DNA from: Chthonomonas calidirosea
GTDB taxonomy: Bacteria > Armatimonadota > Chthonomonadetes > Chthonomonadales > CAJBBX01
Length of the DNA: 64,000 bases
Direction of reading: 5' to 3'
Assembly (NCBI GenBank): GCA_020722705.1
Contig: DYKI01000003.1
Span: forward strand, 1-64,000
Positions 9,108 through 17,780 of the stretch are shown here, one piece after another (position 1 is the first letter of the stretch; the number at the start of each line of letters is the position of its first letter). The position numbers were made by a program, and so were the translations under genes. Under the pieces are notes generated by a model. That model did no database searches. It saw only the letters and a list, made by a program, of their open reading frames with translations, and was not told the origin of the DNA.

Positions 9108-10223
9108 TCAGTCGAGCCTGACCTCTCTGCCCTCAGTTGCGCTTCGGTACAGCGCATCGAGAATGCGTATCACATCGAGCGACTGCTCGGCGGGCACGGG
9201 TGACGGCTTTCCTGCCGCAACGGCATCGGCGAACGCCATACACTCGAGTGCGTGCGGCTCGCCGCCTTCTTTGTTCTGGAGCTGCACATCCATGTGCTGC
9301 CGCGTAGCATTGTCGGTCTGGAGGAGTACGTTGGCAGGCCAATGGGCTCCGCCTTTGTCGCCATAGAGCCACATCTGCATGTCCTCGCCGTGGGTCTTCG
9401 GATGGTTGAGCAGCCAGGACACCTCCAGAACTAGCGTGGCTCCGGTATCGAACCTGACGAACGCCGCGGCGAACTCCTCGACATCCCATGACGCGGGTAT
9501 GGGGCCGCCCCAGTTTGAGAAAGCTCCCGGCAGGCGACGCAGCCGATCCTGGGTGACCCCGCTGACAGCGACCGGCTTGGGGTGACCCATCATCCACAAC
9601 GTCAGGTCGAGGATGTGAACGCCAATGTCTATACACGGGCCGCCGCCGCTGTGCTTCTTCTCGATAAACGTGGGCCTGGTCGGAGCGCCTGATCTGCGAA
9701 GCATCCAACTGCGAGCATGGTAGACCTGGCCGAGGCGACCCGCATCTATCTGTGCCTTCATCGCCCGGGCGGCGCCATCGAATCGAAAGTGCTGGGCGGT
9801 CATCAGCAGTTTGCCGCTCCGATCGCGGGCCTCGATCATCTGCTCGATCTCGCGTGGCGTCGGAGCCAGGGGTTTCTCGCACAGGACATGCTTCCCGGCA
9901 CCCAATGCGGCAATCGCGAGGGGAGCGTGGTACATGTTCGGCGTGCAGATGTCAACGATAGCGATATCGGGATCGGCGATCAGGGCATATGGGTCCTGGT
10001 ACAGCTTGCCGATGCCGAGATCGGCGCCCTTTGCGGCGAGTACATCGGGGTCAACATCCGCGAGCGCCACGACCTCGGTGTGCGGGCTATCGCGCCAGCC
10101 AGGGAAGTGCGTGTTCGCGATGCCGCGGACTCCAATGACGCCGACTTTGAGATTGCCAGACAAAGTGTGTCTCCTCCAGTGTGTTGAATGATGCTGCTGT
10201 GTCCTATGCCAGGGCCCGATCAA
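9108..10223 (-). CDS. Gfo/Idh/MocA family oxidoreductase
   Basis: KVGVIGVRGIANTHFPGW, HVLCEKPLAPT, GGGPCIDIGVHILDL. True start may be the TTG before SGNLKVG, near 10164. Confidence 0.88.
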   Translation of the reverse strand: MIGPWHRTQQHHSTHWRRHTLSGNLKVGVIGVRGIANTHFPGWRDSPHTEVVALADVDPDVLAAKGADLGIGKLYQDPYALIADPDIAIVDICTPNMYHAPLAIAALGAGKHVLCEKPLAPTPREIEQMIEARDRSGKLLMTAQHFRFDGAARAMKAQIDAGRLGQVYHARSWMLRRSGAPTRPTFIEKKHSGGGPCIDIGVHILDLTLWMMGHPKPVAVSGVTQDRLRRLPGAFSNWGGPIPASWDVEEFAAAFVRFDTGATLVLEVSWLLNHPKTHGEDMQMWLYGDKGGAHWPANVLLQTDNATRQHMDVQLQNKEGGEPHALECMAFADAVAAGKPSPVPAEQSLDVIRILDALYRSATEGREVRLD

Positions 10224-11478
10224 CTTTGTTGATCGCTTGAGCCATGAGCTTGGCGTGTTCGGGTGTCATGCGCATATTGAGACCGAATCTGAGCGCTCGA
10301 CCCAGGATGTCAAGCGTTGCCGGGCACATGTCGCGCGCGTACTCGACGCAGCCGCTGTACGCCGGATGACTCCATGGCGCGGCTTGAGCGTGATGCGACC
10401 TCTTGTCCAGAATGGAGTCCCAGTACTTGTAGATGTGTCTGTCGGGAAAACCGTCGTTATGCGCCGTACCACAGGGAAGTCCCTCCGCAGTCAGGGCTTC
10501 GGCAAACAGGCTTGGCGACACTCCATCTTTAACGATGATCGCGGCGCTGATGCCGCAATCGCCGCTCGGGTCGTCAACGGCTTGTGTATCGTAGGTCATC
10601 GGCGTGTCGAGATGCGCAAGGAACGTTCCCTTGAGCTTCCGGGTGTGCGCCAGGATTCCGTCCAGTTTAGATAGCTGGACCCGCGCAATCGCGCCGAGAA
10701 GCTCACTCGGGCGGTAGCATTGTGCGGAGAATGGACGATCCAGCCAGCCTTCGGCAGGGATACTCTCTCGCATCCACATCGGCAAAGCAGGATCGGCCGC
10801 GAAACAAGCGCGCTCGTAGACCACTGGATCGTCGGTGAACACAAGTCCGCCCTCGCCGCACGTGATGATCTTGAAGTAGTTCAGGCTCCATGCTCCGGCG
10901 GCGCCCAGGGTTCCGACGACCTGCCCCCGATAGCGCCCGCCGATGCACTGGCAGCAGTCCTCGATAACCAGGAGCCCATGCTCGGCTGCGATTTCGCCAA
11001 TGGCCCCAAGGCGGCATGGGACCCCCTGCATGTGGACCGGGATGATGGCCTTCGTGTAGGAGGTGATCTTGCGCCGAACGTCTGACGGGTCCAGGCCGAG
11101 CGAGTCGTCAATCTCGGCAATGACGGGCACCGCCCCTACAGCCACAACAGCGGCGGGCGTGGCGATGTAAGTGTAGGCCGGAACAATGACCTCGTCGCCG
11201 GGACCGATGCCAAGTCCGGTCAGGGCGCAAATCAGGGCGCTCGTACCGGAGTTGACCATCAGGGCATGTTGTGTCCCAATCCACGCGGCCGCCTCCCGCT
11301 CGAAGGCTCGAACCTCGCTCTCAGGATGGAATCGGAACAGCTTGCCCGATCGCAGCACCGATGCGGCCGCCTCGATCTCCCTTTCGTTGATCAGCGATAC
11401 GCCCGCTCCGCCTCCGCCGGTTCCGGGGAGCGGTTCGGGTATGGCACGGGGGCCACCGTGCAGGGCGAGCTTATCCAT
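10204..11478 (-). CDS. DegT/DnrJ/EryC1/StrS family aminotransferase
   Basis: ALMVNSGTSALICALTGLGIGPGDEVIVPAYTYIATP, VIEDCCQCIGG, NYFKIITCGEGG. Confidence 0.9.
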   Translation of the reverse strand: MDKLALHGGPRAIPEPLPGTGGGGAGVSLINEREIEAAASVLRSGKLFRFHPESEVRAFEREAAAWIGTQHALMVNSGTSALICALTGLGIGPGDEVIVPAYTYIATPAAVVAVGAVPVIAEIDDSLGLDPSDVRRKITSYTKAIIPVHMQGVPCRLGAIGEIAAEHGLLVIEDCCQCIGGRYRGQVVGTLGAAGAWSLNYFKIITCGEGGLVFTDDPVVYERACFAADPALPMWMRESIPAEGWLDRPFSAQCYRPSELLGAIARVQLSKLDGILAHTRKLKGTFLAHLDTPMTYDTQAVDDPSGDCGISAAIIVKDGVSPSLFAEALTAEGLPCGTAHNDGFPDRHIYKYWDSILDKRSHHAQAAPWSHPAYSGCVEYARDMCPATLDILGRALRFGLNMRMTPEHAKLMAQAINKVDRALA

Positions 11479-11558
11479 CGTGCAGATCCCTTCTGAAGCA
11501 GTATCAGCTATGTGTTCGCCGCGGGCAGGGCAGCTCCTGCCGGTTTTGCGGTGACCGG

Positions 11559-11564
11559 TATAAT
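11559..11564 (+). promoter_or_regulatory. Consensus -10 box TATAAT before ccmA
   Basis: TATAAT 12 nt before ATG 11577. No clear -35 element. Confidence 0.4.
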
Positions 11565-11576
11565 GTGCGTCATCCT

Positions 11577-12353
11577 ATGAGCATCGAGAACCCGGTTCGT
11601 GGCGAGGCCAGAGGCGAATCCACGAGCGTATCAATACGAGGGATCGGAAAACGCTACGGGCTCCGATGGGTTCTGTATGGATTGGACGCCGCTTTGTCGC
11701 ATGGGTCGGTACTGGGCATCGCTGGACCCAACGGATCGGGAAAGAGCACCGTCATCAAGATAATCGCGGACCTTGTGCGGCCCGATGCCGGGTCTGTGAG
11801 CGTCCTGGTTGGCGGGCGTGAGGTCAGGGAGACTGAGCGTCGCGAACGGGTGGGTCTGGTATCACCGGAGGCCGGATTGTATCCTGCGCTGACGGGCGCC
11901 GAGCATGTGGCGTTTTTCGGGCAGCTCCACGGCCCTCGCATGTCGCCTGATGGCGTCAAAGCGGCTCTTGCCCGGGTAGGCCTGGCGCACCGTCGCAACG
12001 CGACGGTGGCGACGTACAGCTCGGGCATGCGCCAGCGCCTGAAGTTCGCATGCGCCACGATCCACAGCCCGTCGGTGCTCCTGCTCGATGAGCCCTATAT
12101 GGCGCTTGACGCCGATGGTGTTCAGATGGTCAAGGGCGTAGTGGCTGAGCAGCGCGCGCGTGGGGTGTGCGTTGTGGCAGGCAACAGCGAGGCAGAACTC
12201 GCCCTGGCGGATTATGTGGTCCGCCTTGGCGGCTCGGCGGAGCCTCGCCCTCCCGGAGAGCCTCTCCCGTTAGGGGAGTCTCGCCCTCCCGGAGAGCTTC
12301 GCCGTCAGCGGGAACGTTGGCCGCAGGGGATGCGCACGGCGGGATCAGACTGA
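11577..12353 (+). CDS. ccmA: Heme exporter ABC ATPase
   Basis: GPNGSGKSTVIKIIADLVRP, YSSGMRQRLKFACATIHSPSVLLLDEPYMALD, followed by ccmB-F. GTG 11565 is an alternative start. Confidence 0.88.
   Translation: MSIENPVRGEARGESTSVSIRGIGKRYGLRWVLYGLDAALSHGSVLGIAGPNGSGKSTVIKIIADLVRPDAGSVSVLVGGREVRETERRERVGLVSPEAGLYPALTGAEHVAFFGQLHGPRMSPDGVKAALARVGLAHRRNATVATYSSGMRQRLKFACATIHSPSVLLLDEPYMALDADGVQMVKGVVAEQRARGVCVVAGNSEAELALADYVVRLGGSAEPRPPGEPLPLGESRPPGELRRQRERWPQGMRTAGSD
12240..12310 (+). repeat. In-frame 36-bp tandem repeat at the ccmA 3' end
   Basis: TCGCCCTCCCGGAGAG at 12245 and 12281. Encodes EPRPPGEPLPLGESRPPGELRR. Confidence 0.75.
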
Positions 12354-13046
12354 ATGGGAGGCTGCACGGCAGGCATGTGGCGACGGCAGGCGTGGCTTGT
12401 CTGTCGAAAAGACTTGCAGACGGAACTGCGTGAGCGGACAGGTCTCAGCGCGTTGCTGCTCTTTGCGGTGACGTCGCTGGTCATCGTCGGATTTGCACTC
12501 AGCGGCGGCAGTCTAGACCCCTCGGCCGCAGCAGCCCTGTTGTGGGTGGTCTTGTTTTACGCAGCATTCGCGGGGCTTGGGCACTCATTCGCGGTTGAGG
12601 AGGAGAGCGGAACATCCCAGATGCTGCGCCTGGCGGCAAGTCCGGAAGCTGTACTTGCAGGCAAGACCTGCGCAAACTTCATGGTGATTGCGGTCGTATC
12701 GGTGATTGCGGTGCCGCTGTTCATTGCCGTCACCGGGCTGACCGTTGTGCAGCCGCTGCGTCTTGCTTCGGTTGTGGTCTCGGGGATTGCCGCGCTCTCC
12801 TCGGCAGCAACGATCACCGGAGCGGTTGTAGCGAAAGCACGGGCCAGAGGCGTCATGTTCGGCGCCCTGGGGTTTCCGATTGTGATGCCGTTGCTGATGA
12901 TGGCCGTTGTTGCCACTCGTCATGCCGTCTCGCCGGTACCGGGTGACTGGTCTTGGATGCGTGACGTCGGCGGGCTCATCTCGTATGCCATGATGTTGTC
13001 TGCCGCGTCCGTGCTGATCTTCCCGATCATTTGGGACACCCAGTGA
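12354..13046 (+). CDS. ccmB: Heme exporter membrane protein CcmB
   Basis: WLVCRKDLQTELRERTGLSALLLFAV, GLGHSFAVEEESGTSQMLRLAASPEAVLAGKTCANF, GALGFPIVMPLLMMAV. Confidence 0.9.
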   Translation: MGGCTAGMWRRQAWLVCRKDLQTELRERTGLSALLLFAVTSLVIVGFALSGGSLDPSAAAALLWVVLFYAAFAGLGHSFAVEEESGTSQMLRLAASPEAVLAGKTCANFMVIAVVSVIAVPLFIAVTGLTVVQPLRLASVVVSGIAALSSAATITGAVVAKARARGVMFGALGFPIVMPLLMMAVVATRHAVSPVPGDWSWMRDVGGLISYAMMLSAASVLIFPIIWDTQ

Positions 13047-13056
13047 GGTCATTTCC

Positions 13057-13761
13057 ATGCTTGCGAAACTCGCCCGTCTGTTCGTAGGGGGGCTGCTGGC
13101 CGCCGCGACATGGGGCACGATGGCCTATGTTCGCCCGGCTCAGGGCTTCCTGTATCCGGATGGAGCGCGAATCATTCTTGTGCATGTGCCGTGTGCGTGG
13201 CTTAGCGCTCTTGCTTACGTTGTCGCCGCGTGGAACGCCTTCATGGTGATGCGTTTGGTGCGGGATGAGCACAACCTCAGGTGGCGCCGCGCCGACGCCG
13301 CATGTGAAGCCTCGATGGAGCTCGGGCTGCTGTTCTCGATCCTGACGACCGTGACGGGAAGCATCTTCTCGCGGCTTCAATGGGGGGCGTTCTGGAGCTG
13401 GGACCCGAGGCAGACGTCAATCGTGGTAATCATGCTGCTGTTCGCCGCGTATGTTGTTCTGAGGAACGCGATCGTGACCCAACCCGCCAGGGCTAGGCTG
13501 AGCTCTGCCTATGCCGTCCTGGCGGTCGTGCCCGGACTGTTCCTGATCTGGGTGCTTCCCAGGATCGTAAGCACCCTGCACGGCGACGCCAACGGCGCCG
13601 TGATTGGCGGAGGGCTGGACAGCCAGTATCGCACCGTGCTGTACGGCTTGGCCATGCCGGGCTTCGCGGGCCTGTATGTATGGATGATGCGTTCACGCAT
13701 GCGCTTGGCCGCCATCGTTGAGCGTGCGGAAGCTCGCTTTGCGCCTCAAGATGGGCAGTGA
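13057..13761 (+). CDS. ccmC: Heme export protein CcmC
   Basis: Tryptophan-rich heme-handling segment FSRLQWGAFWSWDPRQTS and multiple TM helices. Confidence 0.9.
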   Translation: MLAKLARLFVGGLLAAATWGTMAYVRPAQGFLYPDGARIILVHVPCAWLSALAYVVAAWNAFMVMRLVRDEHNLRWRRADAACEASMELGLLFSILTTVTGSIFSRLQWGAFWSWDPRQTSIVVIMLLFAAYVVLRNAIVTQPARARLSSAYAVLAVVPGLFLIWVLPRIVSTLHGDANGAVIGGGLDSQYRTVLYGLAMPGFAGLYVWMMRSRMRLAAIVERAEARFAPQDGQ

Positions 13762-13806
13762 TGCCCTGAGGGCGTGAAGCCTGCGCGGAGAAGGGAGACT
13801 GCATGC

Positions 13807-13932
13807 ATGTCTGGTCAGATCTGGGTGGTACTGACACCCATCATCGTATGGGTGGGTGTCTTCGCGTATATGGCTGTCATAGATCGTAAGCTCGCCGCGG
13901 TTGAAGCGGCTCTCAATCGGGACGATCTGTGA
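13807..13932 (+). CDS. ccmD: CcmD-like small membrane protein (41 aa)
   Basis: MSGQIWVVLTPIIVWVGVFAYMAVIDRKLAAVEAALNRDDL: one TM plus a charged helix, between ccmC and ccmE. GTGA overlap with ccmE. Confidence 0.8.
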   Translation: MSGQIWVVLTPIIVWVGVFAYMAVIDRKLAAVEAALNRDDL

Positions 13933-14342
13933 AGCGCGGCCCGGTTATAGCCTTCATCGTGCTGGTTGCCGCTGCCGCATTCACTTTTGTGAGCTTCAGC
14001 GGCGCGACGGCACGCCATGTCACCATCCGGCAGGCCAAGGCCATGTCCGGGCAGATGGTGCAGGTCCCGGGACGGATCGAGAAGGACACCGTCAGCTTCG
14101 ATCTGTCTGGCGAAAACGGGCATCTGAGCTTTGACATATCCGACATCGAGGGGAGCGGTGATCGCCTCAAGGTGGTGTATGCCGGAGCAAAGCCGGAGAA
14201 CTTCGCAAACGCCACGACCGTCGAGGCCGTTGGCATGTATCGAGACGGCGCGTTCCGGGCGCAGAGACTGCTCGTGAAGTGTCCTTCTCGGTACCAGGCG
14301 GTCGAGGAGAATACCTCGACGCAAACGGCAGATCGCAACTGA
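13929..14342 (+). CDS. ccmE: Cytochrome c maturation heme chaperone CcmE (CXXXY variant)
   Basis: Position between ccmD and ccmF, OB-fold-like VQVPGRIEKDTVSFDLSGENGHLSF, C-terminal LLVKCPSRYQAVEE. Confidence 0.88.
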   Translation: MKRGPVIAFIVLVAAAAFTFVSFSGATARHVTIRQAKAMSGQMVQVPGRIEKDTVSFDLSGENGHLSFDISDIEGSGDRLKVVYAGAKPENFANATTVEAVGMYRDGAFRAQRLLVKCPSRYQAVEENTSTQTADRN

Positions 14343-16744
14343 TGGAGCCCGGCCGTATCGCCGTCATTGTCGGCCTGACTTCATCTCTGCTGTCGTTCGC
14401 ATTCTATCTCGGCGCCCTGCGCAACCGCACCCGAGCCAGATATGTCGCGCGAGGCGCGTACACGCTGGCAGCCGCGGCGGGCGTCTTCTGCTTTGCGTGG
14501 TTGATGCACCTCGTGGCTTCGAAGCGCTTCGAGTACCGCTATGTGTTCGATTACACATCGGTTGATCTTGAAGGCGCGTTCCTCTATTCGGCCACCTGGG
14601 CAGGACAGGAGGGCAGCTTCGCGCTATGGACCGCCCTGACAGCCCTGATCGGCCTCTATATAGTCTGGAGGGGGCGCGATTGGGAAACGCGCGTTATGCC
14701 CGTGTACCTGACCAACATGATCGCTCTGTTTGCGATCATGCATTGGCTGAGCCCGTATGTGGTGATGCCCCCAGAAACGGGTCCCAGACCGGCCGACGTT
14801 CCGCCCGGGATGCCCTGGCCGCCGCCGTGGCCCCCTGAGGATGGCAACGGGCTGAACCCATCGCTCCAGAACATCTGGATGGCGGTGCATCCGCCGACCA
14901 TCTTCGTTGGTTTCGCATCGCTTGCCGTACCGTTTTCGTACGCCATTGCCGGGCTGTTCAGCCGATCCTATAACGACTGGGCGCGGAGAGTCGCCCCATT
15001 CGTCATGTTTACCGTGGCGACCCTGGGCGTTGGTCTTTTCATGGGTGGGTACTGGGCGTACGAGACGCAAGGCTGGCACGGCTTCTGGGCATGGGATCCG
15101 GTGGAGAATGCGTCGCTGTTCCCGTGGCTTGGTTCCCTGGCGCTGGCCCACGGCCTGGTCGTGCAGCGAGCGCGAGGAGGCATGGCGAGAACCAACGTGT
15201 TTCTCGCTGTCGTGTCATGGCTGCTCTTTGTGTACGGCACCTTCCTGACGCGTTCGGGTGTACTGGCGAACTTCTCAGTCCATGCATTTGGGATGCTGGA
15301 CAACGCAGCGCTGAGGATCCTGGTCGGCTTGATTGCGGTTCAGGGTGTCGGTGCGCTCGGGCTTCTGATCTGGCGCTGGCGGGACATCCGGTCGCGAGAG
15401 GTATCGGATGTCACCCTGTCACTTGACGCCGCGCTCTGGTTCGCCGTACTGCTGATGTGTATCGCGGCAGCCGTAGTGTGTCTCGGCACCAGTTGGCCGC
15501 TGATCTCGCGCTGGCCGATCTGGCGCTCCATCCCCGGTCTGGCGGGCCTGTACGCCGCCGATGGGGTTCGCCTCGAACCCATCTTCTACAATCGGGTCGG
15601 CACCGCGCTGACGATCCCAACGCTGCTGGTCCTCGGAATGACACCGTTCCTGATCTGGGGGCGGACCCGAGGCGAAGATGTGCTTCGGCGTTTGATGCCT
15701 CCCTGGCTGCTATCCATTGCGGGCGGCAGCGCAGTGCTCTGGTTCGTGCTGCACGAGGCAGCCTCAGGTTTCGAAGCCTCCACGCCCCGCGTAGTGACGG
15801 TTGCGGTCGGGACGCTTGGCATCTTCGCAGCGCTCACGAACGCAGTCCTGGCGATGAAGCTGCTGCGGGCCAAGCGTACATACCTGGGCGCTTGGCTGTC
15901 GCATGCCGGCGTCGGCATCCTGCTGCTGGGCACTGTGCTTACGAACGTTTACGAGAAGACTGCGAGCTATGCCGTCATCGAAGGGCGCGGCCCGGTCCGT
16001 ACGGCCTTTGGGTACTCGATCGAGTACTTGGGCTGGACCCACGAAGGGAAGAGCGAGGAAGAGGTACTGAAGGACTGGCGGCGATTCGATCACGCTGTGC
16101 GGCTCCGCGTACGCCCTGATGGGTCACGCGGCTTCAAGCCGTATGAAGCGCGTGTCGCTGTCTTCAAGTATTGGAACGCCGGGGAGGGTGAATGGGCCAC
16201 CATGACGTGGCCAAGCATCCGGAAGCAGTGGCATCGGGATGTCTATCTGGCGGCAGCCGACGACCCGAAACTGGTCCGCCCGATCGCGACGCTTCGGCCG
16301 GGGGAGACGTCCACCATTGGTGTCCCTGGGCTGGGTCCGACCGGTTACGAAGTCCGCTATGACCGCTTCTATCGTTCGGACCACTCCGGGCAGATGGCGG
16401 GCGAAATGGGGGCGGAGATGACCCTGCGGACGCCGGATGGGAAGGAAGTCAAGATCCGGCCCGGCCTGGCATTCGACGGAGGCGAGTCGCAGTCAGTCCA
16501 CATCGCCATACCCGAGCTGGATGGAGCGGTGATCCTGCAGGACGGCATCAATCCGGACACCAAGGAGGTTACTGCGGCTTTCGAGCTTCCGGGCGCTCCT
16601 GCATCGTGGGTGGTGCCGATAGCCGCAACCAACAAACCGATGATCAACCTTGTCTGGCTGGGTGTTGTGCTGATCGGACTGGGCGCCCTCGCCGCCATGA
16701 TACGACGGGCCAAAGAGGTTCAGGAACCGACGGCGGCGGCCTGA
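14342..16744 (+). CDS. ccmF: Heme lyase CcmF/NrfE family protein
   Basis: GGYWAYETQGWHGFWAWDPVENASLFPWL (WWD domain), many TM helices. ATG overlaps the ccmE TGA. Confidence 0.93.
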   Translation: MEPGRIAVIVGLTSSLLSFAFYLGALRNRTRARYVARGAYTLAAAAGVFCFAWLMHLVASKRFEYRYVFDYTSVDLEGAFLYSATWAGQEGSFALWTALTALIGLYIVWRGRDWETRVMPVYLTNMIALFAIMHWLSPYVVMPPETGPRPADVPPGMPWPPPWPPEDGNGLNPSLQNIWMAVHPPTIFVGFASLAVPFSYAIAGLFSRSYNDWARRVAPFVMFTVATLGVGLFMGGYWAYETQGWHGFWAWDPVENASLFPWLGSLALAHGLVVQRARGGMARTNVFLAVVSWLLFVYGTFLTRSGVLANFSVHAFGMLDNAALRILVGLIAVQGVGALGLLIWRWRDIRSREVSDVTLSLDAALWFAVLLMCIAAAVVCLGTSWPLISRWPIWRSIPGLAGLYAADGVRLEPIFYNRVGTALTIPTLLVLGMTPFLIWGRTRGEDVLRRLMPPWLLSIAGGSAVLWFVLHEAASGFEASTPRVVTVAVGTLGIFAALTNAVLAMKLLRAKRTYLGAWLSHAGVGILLLGTVLTNVYEKTASYAVIEGRGPVRTAFGYSIEYLGWTHEGKSEEEVLKDWRRFDHAVRLRVRPDGSRGFKPYEARVAVFKYWNAGEGEWATMTWPSIRKQWHRDVYLAAADDPKLVRPIATLRPGETSTIGVPGLGPTGYEVRYDRFYRSDHSGQMAGEMGAEMTLRTPDGKEVKIRPGLAFDGGESQSVHIAIPELDGAVILQDGINPDTKEVTAAFELPGAPASWVVPIAATNKPMINLVWLGVVLIGLGALAAMIRRAKEVQEPTAAA

Positions 16745-17769
16745 GCGGGGATAGGCGGCACGCGAACGCTGCGCGAGGATGACGCGGCCGATCGAAGCGC
16801 CGCGCGCGTGAACTGGACAACAGGCCAGAGGTCCTCTGGCGGAGCCGGGTTGGGTGCGTGTTCCCGAATCATCCGCACGAACTCGACGTCCGAACCCTCA
16901 CCTATCTCTACGCCTTCCAGCTCGGCAGGCTGACCTTCGCGGCACCAGCGCGGCTTGAAGTTCTCGACGAGGAAATCCATCCCTTCACAGTGGATGTTGA
17001 CCTGCTCGCGCCACACCTTGGCGTCGCCAACAAAGTGGAAGGTCATGGGCACATCATCGCCGATGACTGCCTCGCCCCAGACGCGGATGGGCACTCGCGT
17101 AGCGGCGTTGTGGCAGGATGCTCGAACGCGCTGTGGGTACAGCCCGGTGACCCAGAAGACCATGTCGAGCTGATGTCCGCCGGCGTCGTAGAAGAACCCG
17201 CCCGGGCATATGGCCGGATCGTGACGCCAAGTGCCCAGATTCGGCGTGATCCAGTCCTCCGAGTTGTAGACCGTCACCGCCTTGACCGCGCCCCATCTGC
17301 CTGAGCGGATTTCCCGTCTCATGGCTCGATGTGCGCCGTCGTATCTGCGCTGATACGTCATGGCAACGATCCGCCCGGCCCCATCGCGGGTCCGGATCAC
17401 ACGCCCCAGATCTCGCGCTGATGCCGTGAGGGGCTTCTCGCAGAGCACGTGAAATCCAGCCTCCAGGCAGTCCACGACTTGCTGCACATGGTACAGATCG
17501 GGGCTGGCGATACAGACAGCATCAAGAGGGAGGCCGAGCAGGCGTCTGTAATCTTGGTCAACAACGAGCGGCGGCTCCGGCAGCATCCGTGCCGCATCGT
17601 TTAGGGCACTTGGTGACGGCTCCGCAAGAGCCGCCACCCGAACGCCGGGGATGTTCAGCAATCGTCGAATGTGGCGCTTGCCGTAGTCGCCGCAACCCAC
17701 GATGCCGATCTGAAGCGCTGCGCCCATCGCGGGTGTGAGCACCGGTTCAGGCGGACGCTTCGAGACCAT
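16720..17769 (-). CDS. Gfo/Idh/MocA family oxidoreductase
   Basis: QIGIVGCGDYGKRHIRRLLNIPG, HVLCEKPLTASARDLG, GGFFYDAGGHQLDMVFWV. Confidence 0.87.
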   Translation of the reverse strand: MVSKRPPEPVLTPAMGAALQIGIVGCGDYGKRHIRRLLNIPGVRVAALAEPSPSALNDAARMLPEPPLVVDQDYRRLLGLPLDAVCIASPDLYHVQQVVDCLEAGFHVLCEKPLTASARDLGRVIRTRDGAGRIVAMTYQRRYDGAHRAMRREIRSGRWGAVKAVTVYNSEDWITPNLGTWRHDPAICPGGFFYDAGGHQLDMVFWVTGLYPQRVRASCHNAATRVPIRVWGEAVIGDDVPMTFHFVGDAKVWREQVNIHCEGMDFLVENFKPRWCREGQPAELEGVEIGEGSDVEFVRMIREHAPNPAPPEDLWPVVQFTRAALRSAASSSRSVRVPPIPAQAAAVGS

Positions 17770-17780
17770 GGAAAGCGCTT

